Assembly (NCBI GenBank): GCA_005408345.1
Contig: SEMN01000275.1
Coordinates: 558,001 to 622,000, forward strand
Length of the DNA stretch: 64,000 nt
Direction: 5' to 3'
Source of the DNA: Macquaria australasica
Taxonomy: Eukaryota; Chordata; Actinopteri; Centrarchiformes; Percichthyidae
Shown: positions 58,397 to 64,000 of the stretch, piece by piece
Numbering within the stretch: the first letter of the stretch is position 1
Layout: every line of letters starts with the position of its first letter
Translations under genes and position numbers: made by a program
Notes under the pieces: model-generated
Seen by the model: the letters and a program-made list of their open reading frames with translations, nothing else
Told to the model about the DNA's origin: nothing
Database searches by the model: none

Positions 58397-59120
58397 AATA
58401 CAGCATTCCAGGAAAAGAACCTCATACCAACTGTGAAGCATGGAGGTGGAAGTGTCATGGTTTGGGAATGCTTTGCTGCAGCAGGGCCTGGCCAGCTCAT
58501 CATCATAGAATCCACCATGAATTCTACTGTGTATCAGAGGGTGCTTGAGGAACATGTGAGACCATCTGTAAAAAAATTTAAGCTGAAGCGGAACTGGGCC
58601 CTACAACATGACAATGACCCAAAACATACCAGTAAATCCACCAAGGACTGGCTGAAAACTAAGAAATGGAGAGTCCTGGAATGGGCGAGTCAAAGCCCAG
58701 ATCTTAATCCCATTGAGGTGCTGTGGGGTGACTTGAAACGTGCTGTACATGCAAGAAACCCCTCAAACATCTCACAGCTGAAAGAATTCTGCATTGAGGA
58801 GTGGGGCAAACTTTCCTCAGACCGATGTCAGAGAATGGTAGATGGCCACAAGAAGAGTCTCACTGAAGTTATTTCAGCCAAAGGGGGTAACGCTAGCTAT
58901 TAGGGGGTAGGGTGTCCTAACTTTTTCCTCAGTTAGAATACACATTTGTTTATCTTTTGTTTAATGAGTAAAACAAGGTAAATTTTTGTTGTTTACCTGC
59001 AATAAAATCACTTTCTTTTCCAGAGATAAACAAAAACAAGATTAGACACCAATATGAACATTTCTTAATAAATAACCGAATATTTAATGGGGTGTCCTAA
59101 TTTTTTTTCACATGACTGTA

Positions 59121-61790
59121 AGTGAGGGTGTACGAAACATTTACTATTGTACTTTTTTATTGCATATTTTGCTGTTGGGCTTATACTTATTTGTCTCTTG
59201 CCTCAGCTCATGCATCCCAGTGCCTGCTGTGTCACTGCTGGACAATGATATCCAAATAATAGACAATAAGACAAGACAGCAGACATCACTTCAGTGATAG
59301 AGCATGAGGAAGAGGTGCAAAAACATACACTGCCTTAACAAGGAGACAACACTATGACCATTACGTTGCAGTCTCTGAATTTTATTGTGACCCCTGGTTT
59401 CCCACAAGTGCATCACATCACCTGAAGCCCTAGTGAGGTGTGGCTCCTGTGGCAGACGGTGTCTGACAGGAAATAAATATAAATACAGCAACATCCAGGA
59501 CCAGGAGACATGTACGATGAGGAAGAACACCTAGAGAGAGGAGACAGGAGTTACTTATAAAGGTGTTCCTGCCCGGACCTGTTGGCTGAAACTAGAAGGA
59601 AAACTGTCAGTAAGTAGCACTGCACCTATGGCTGCATACCTAGGGGTAAGTGGAAAAATGTCTTTTTGTAATTTGGGTGAACTGACCTTTAAAATGATTG
59701 TGAATATGAGAGTTGGTAATCTAATAATGGAATGTGATCTGACAGACCTGAATCTGTCCCCTGTCTCTTACCAGTTGTACCTCATCATGCAAACTGAGGA
59801 CCTGTACATCATGACCTCCACTGAATGTCTTTGGGGAAAAAAACATCTTCCATGCCCCTGCTCAGCGAAAATGTGAAAACACAGCTGCCCAGTTGCTATA
59901 AGAGTTTTGAATGCTTTCCAAAGGTGTGAGATAGAAATCCTAAAGCATGCATGTTTCCACTATAAATGCAGCCCTCTCCTGTTGCTGCTTCACTTCAAGC
60001 ATTTCAAATTAGAGGGGAAAAAACCCCCAGCTTTCTCTCAGATGAAAAACATGTCCTGGGGTCAAAAGCATATAAAATACCAAATGCCTATTAAAGGCAG
60101 TTCAGTTAAGTGAGCGTCAAGGGTAATATGAAACAGACAAGAAAGGCAGACATTACCTACCAGCGTTACGCTGTCAGCAACTCAGAGTCCACCGAACAGA
60201 ATCTCAAGTCCATAATACAGGGAAACATGCATTGGAGTACTGTGATGGATTGATTCTTTTTGTCACAATTGACAGTGTAGATGAATCGGACAGGTTAAGG
60301 TGTTTCTTTATAACAACATAATTCTGATTCTTGACATTTGTCATCCTGTTGTAATGTGTCTCTGCCATAATACATCTTTTTTTATCTTTCTCTTTACAGT
60401 CCTTAAATATAGTGAAGTGATTGATTAACTTAAGCATGACAAAATCTGGCCTAGAATCAAATTTTGAATTGCATGAAAAAATTAAAGCCCCTAGTGCAGA
60501 GTTTGAACATGTACTATCCAGTGATAGTATCAGGGAATACAGAGGCAGACACACTGGGCCTTTCTCAGTCTGCTTTATTGTCTGTTCTTGCATCATCAGT
60601 CATGGTCCAAATACTATTCTAACCATTTATTGCAACAATATGCATTTTAGTTTGGTGGTGATGCTCTGGAACTAATCTGAGCAAGCTTCACACATATTTA
60701 ATGAACATGAACACATGTTAAAAAACACTGAAATTCATTCTTGCTAATGCAGGGGGAGACTGGGGGTGTGCAGGGAGTTCATCTCTGAAAGCAGCAGTGT
60801 GGATGCAAAGCTCAGTGTTGTTGTATGCACACTGATATGTTTATATGGACCGCCTATTGCAAGAGTCATGGACATACATGATTGGAGGGTGTATGGAACA
60901 TGTGACTAACTGACTTCAGTGCCTGCCTGAACTACTGCAAGCGCCATTCATAGTCCATGTTCAAACCAAAAACGCTTCAGACCCCAGGAAGTGTTCATGC
61001 TCCACCATTCCACGGGGTCAGGGGATGCTTTGGGAGCTGAGTTTTGACAATTTTTAGGGGAGAAATTAACTGTTTAAATTTCGAATACGTGGTTAATTAA
61101 TCAAAATAATGCCTAGTTGAAGATTTGCTCCAGTGTTTTGAGGGATGAGAGAGGTCATCCAGAGAACAGTCTTATCTCAGCAGCACTTTGGAAATTGACT
61201 GGTAACTCTGATTCTCCGTTGCACTGTACAAGGTATCATTCCTTTTGTAAGATAAACTCTAAGAAAATCTAATATTTGTTGCTGCCAACAAATATTTAAC
61301 TTACCTTAGTTTGTTTGAAGGTGAAGTTAAGATTAAGTTATTTTTTTTACTGGACAGTTAACATTGTAGGTTTGGCTCCATATATATGCTACACTTATAC
61401 ACACACATTTTTGGCATTTTCACATTTGTTGGATAGTTGACAGTGAAGAGGCAGACAGGAAATGAGGACAGAGTGAGGGGTATGACCATGGACGGATTAT
61501 AAGACCATGGGCCCCTGGGTACAGACATGTAAAAAGGGCCCCCATCCCTCCTACACAGAAGACAGATACCAAGACTGAGACACAAAATGACACAGTGGCT
61601 GCGTTATGTAGTCGTGTAGTCGTATTATTTTATTTATAGGTGAACCAGAACTCTCGCATCGCTTTATAGTCGCTTTACGTTGCTTTGTGGTTGGAAAAAA
61701 TGCTTCCTGAGCATAAAAAGAAACCCACAACCTTTTAAACTTTAGTACTAGTTATTGTTACTGTATGTACTAGTTATTGTTGGGCAAGTT
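59121..61790. other. no recognised gene
   Basis: AT-rich intergenic DNA. The longest frames (60204-60596 minus, 59628-59876 plus) have no recognisable motif or splice context and are left unannotated. Confidence 0.5.
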
Positions 61791-61829
61791 ATTGCTCTTT
61801 ATGGTCAGCTAATGCTAGCAATATTTAAA

Positions 61830-62030
61830 AGGTATAGTTCAACATTTTGGGGAATAGGCTTATTTATTTTATTTTATTTTTTCATAAGTGATTTGAGAAG
61901 TTTGACACCACTTGTACATCTGTGTGTTCAGTACAGAGCTGGAGTCAGGATATGGTTAGCTTAGCATAAAGACTGGAAGCAGGGGGGAAACAGCTAGCCT
62001 GGCTCTGTCCAAAGTTCAAAAATACAATGC
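61830..62030. repeat. dispersed teleost repeat (gcttagcataaagactggaa type)
   Basis: Contains tcaacattttggggaataggctta, gagctggagtcaggatatggttagcttagcataaagactggaagc and ggggaaacagctagcctggctctgtccaaag. I recognise this as a widespread non-coding repeat of fish genomes but cannot name the family. Confidence 0.55.
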
Positions 62031-62099
62031 TTTCTGATTAACATGTTTTATCTGGTTTGTTCATTCTGCACAGACACAATTCCATACTTAAGTGTTGGA

Positions 62100-62860
62100 T
62101 GGAAAGTAGGTCCTAAATGGAAAATGTTCCTCCTCTGGTGAGCATGCTGAAGCAGTTATAATCTCTGTGTCTCCACGTCCATCTCCCATACAGAATAGTA
62201 CCTGGTGCTCCTCCACCTCCTACTATCCTACAAACTTCACATAGTATAGCTCCGCCATCCCTGCGAATCCTTTCAAAGTGCTCTACCAGTCTCACTGTGA
62301 TGGGATCAAGAATAAAAGATTACAGGTGTGACCTATGTGGGAAGTCTTCTTCCCAAGAGAACAAGCCTCACGAGAGCAAGTATAAAGATGCTTGGTTGCA
62401 GCTTGAAATATTAGTCTAATTTGTCTCATGCATTTGATTTTTATACCTTTTAAGCATTGAGGATACAGCTGTTGCCATCTTTGTTGTGTACAATTACCAT
62501 GGTTACAGGTGTTGTTTAAGTCTATCCCAAGGTTAGTGTTTACTTGTTCACACAGTGTCCGTGTCACTCTGCTCTGCAGTGATATAACAGAGGAACTGTC
62601 CTCAGTAAATCCAGTTGTCATTTCCAAAATCTGCATGTTTGAACAGAACCACTCACTCTCTCTGTCGTTCCTGCTCACCTAGCATTAGCATTACTGCACC
62701 ATCAGAAGCTGTTGCACTCACAAAATACACTGTCTGGTTTAGCTTGAGAGGAGATGGTTGACTGCTGACATTAATCCTGGATCTTACTCAATTCTTCCGA
62801 TAGCAACACAAAAGCTAACCGACTAAAAGTAATGTTAACGTTACATCTGTGCAGTGTGCT
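62100..62860. other. no recognised gene
   Basis: Non-coding; the minus-strand frames have no recognisable motif. Confidence 0.45.
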
Positions 62861-62868
62861 GTGTGGCT

Positions 62869-62942
62869 TGGTGGCATAGTGGTTAGAGCACATGTTCATA
62901 CATCTTGTTTAGACCCCAAAGTTGGTGGTTCAAATCCCAACT
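62869..62942 (+). mobile_element. tRNA-like sequence, probably a SINE head
   Basis: Box A-like tggcatagtggttagagca and box B-like ggttcaaatcc are spaced as in a tRNA gene. The acceptor arm is not paired convincingly and the anticodon region is long, so a SINE relic is more likely than a functional tRNA gene. Confidence 0.45.
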
Positions 62943-63540
62943 CTTAACATTACATCCACATCCGCTTGCTTGACAATGTTACGTTAGCTAACCTTTTTAT
63001 AAATGACTTGCTGACCTGCATGTTTTTGTAGTTTGTCCCAGCTGTTTTGTTGATTTTGTCTAATTCTCAGTGGATTGTAGATTAATTTAGTCCATCTGTT
63101 TCTTCCAAACACTGGTAACGTCACATAACGTTACTGACAAACAAAGACAGTTACTGAATGCAAGATGCTTTCTTGTATACAGTGGTGCAAGTGGCTAAAT
63201 CAACTTTTGAACAAAAGATATTTTGGGCGGCGGAGGAAACTTTCTTACTGATCAGGAGCTAGTGTGTGATTCCACAGATGCATGCAGGTGGTTGAATAAG
63301 AATACTTATTCTCTTTTAATGAATAAGTTGCATTAAAAGAGTATTTAGTTGTTTTGCCAGTCCGTCTGTATTTCACATTATCGTTTCATTTTTATTTGTT
63401 GATAAAAAAATGTAATATTTTGTTATAACTGCTCGTTTTCAAAGGTTGCTTTTTATTTAGTTTTGGTCTAGCTTTTGTCGTGAAAAATAGGTCATCAACG
63501 AATATTTTTCGTAACAGTTTTTATTGACAAAATTAACACT
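62943..63540. other. no recognised gene
   Basis: AT-rich non-coding DNA. A short inverted repeat ttctcttttaatg / cattaaaagagta occurs at about 63309-63343. Confidence 0.45.
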
Positions 63541-63700
63541 GCTTTTTAGCAGACTTTAGCATGCTAATGCTAAACTGAGATAGGGATCATGGTAAAGATT
63601 ACACCAGCTTAGCATCAGCATGTTAGTATTGTCATTATGAGCATGCTGATGTTGGCAATTAGCTCAGTACAGTTTCACAGAGCCATTAGCAGGACTGTAG
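63541..63700. repeat. dispersed teleost repeat (agcatgctaatgctaa type)
   Basis: Repeated gctaatgc, agcatgttag and agcatgctgatgttggcaatt words, related to the repeat at 4580-4970. Non-coding. Confidence 0.45.
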
Positions 63701-63778
63701 ACAGTCTTGATGGACAATAATAGACTCTATGGTACAAATGAATAATATCTATCAGGCACACAAAATACTGGTTAATAG

Positions 63779-64000
63779 TGTCACGACTGGTGCAAGCAGG
63801 GTAACAGAAACACAGGGGATAGGACTTCTGAGGCAGAGCTCGTGCAGTTCAATGATTTATGTGAAAGTACAAAAGGCTTATGGGATAGTGAAGCAGACAA
63901 GGGTCAAAACCAGAATACAGCAGTCCAACAAATCCAAAAGGAGCAAGCAAGACTGCAAAATCCAATAATCAGGTAAAATGGTAAAAAGAACAGACTGGTT
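63779..64000 (-). mobile_element. possible partial LTR, cut by the right edge
   Basis: Starts with tgtcacgactggtgcaag and continues with ggcagagct...tgcagttcaatgatttatgtg...caaaaccagaatacagcag. This layout is like the reverse complement of Gypsy LTRs in fish, including the one at 57878. The second end is outside the window, so this is tentative. Confidence 0.35.

Larger units (their letters stand above)
52807..59118 (+). mobile_element. Tc1-like transposon with TA duplication, split by a Gypsy retrotransposon
   Basis: The left end cagtcatgtgaaaaaattaggacaccc (52807) and right end ggggtgtcctaattttttttcacatgactg (ending 59118) are inverted repeats flanked by TA. The transposase is split by the Gypsy insert: the first part includes MVRLKEQSEAIRKKT (from 53163), VHASTIRKRLHKFNFHGRC and the DDE first motif WTDESK (near 53390). 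The second part starts at 58402 with HGGGSVMVWECFAAAGPGQL, LQHDNDPKHTSK and SPDLNPIEVLWGDLK, stopping near 58901. A stop after TYE (53221) and a TGA right after IELF (53416) show additional damage. Without the insert the element is about 1.37 kb. Confidence 0.93.

Noticed and set aside
60204..60596. 130-codon minus-strand ORF as a possible novel gene
   Set aside because: No recognisable domain, no promoter or splice context, and AT-rich composition like its surroundings.
62869..62942. Functional tRNA gene
   Set aside because: Box A and B words are present, but the cloverleaf arms do not pair convincingly and the anticodon region is too long.

Overview
This window is nuclear DNA of a ray-finned (teleost) fish. 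The evidence is two vertebrate genes with GT-AG introns, LINE, SINE and DNA-transposon families typical of fish, and abundant CA and CT microsatellites. There are no bacterial operons, phage genes or CRISPR arrays. All family names come from reading translations and motifs; no database search was run.

Two host genes are visible, arranged head to head. On the minus strand are the first two coding exons of ADCY3 (adenylate cyclase 3): exon 1 at 10639-11313 and exon 2 at 5354-5503, with the remaining exons beyond the left edge. On the plus strand is the whole coding region of PREB (SEC12, the ER-resident exchange factor for SAR1): nine coding exons between 23676 and 35063, giving 431 codons plus stop. 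The two genes also lie on the same chromosomal band in human (2p23.3), so their proximity here fits old linkage. PREB has a six-codon upstream ORF just before its start codon, and CRE/UPRE-like motifs (TGACGTCA, TGACGTG) about 1.5 kb upstream.

Most of the rest is transposable-element sequence. From left to right: a fold-back inverted repeat and a 42-bp minisatellite (1-1085); a Rex1-like LINE remnant (1.2-3.0 kb); a pure CT microsatellite (4.0 kb); an RTE-like LINE fragment inside ADCY3 intron 2 (6.4-7.2 kb); Tc1 remnants and SINEs (13.9-18.9 kb); L2-type LINE copy A (19.0-21.2 kb). PREB intron 6 then holds a Tc1 transposon split by L2 copy B (29.1-33.3 kb). Beyond PREB come a Rex1-like LINE with a 421-codon open frame (36.2-37.8 kb), a BED-finger hAT transposase remnant (38.2-40.1 kb), and a nest in which an older LINE is split by L2 copy C, which is itself split by a SINE, with a solo LTR further along (40.5-45.3 kb). 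The right third has a TTAA-flanked 792-bp MITE (47.8-48.6 kb), an IS630/Tc1-like transposon with a spliced transposase gene (49.3-51.9 kb), and a Tc1 element split by a chromodomain Ty3/Gypsy retrotransposon (52.8-59.1 kb). From 59 kb to the end there are only dispersed repeats and no recognised gene.

No undescribed multi-gene system is claimed. The most informative content is the exact nesting history, readable from target-site duplications, and a few unclassified repeats. Nearly every transposon reading frame is broken by stops, frameshifts or deletions.
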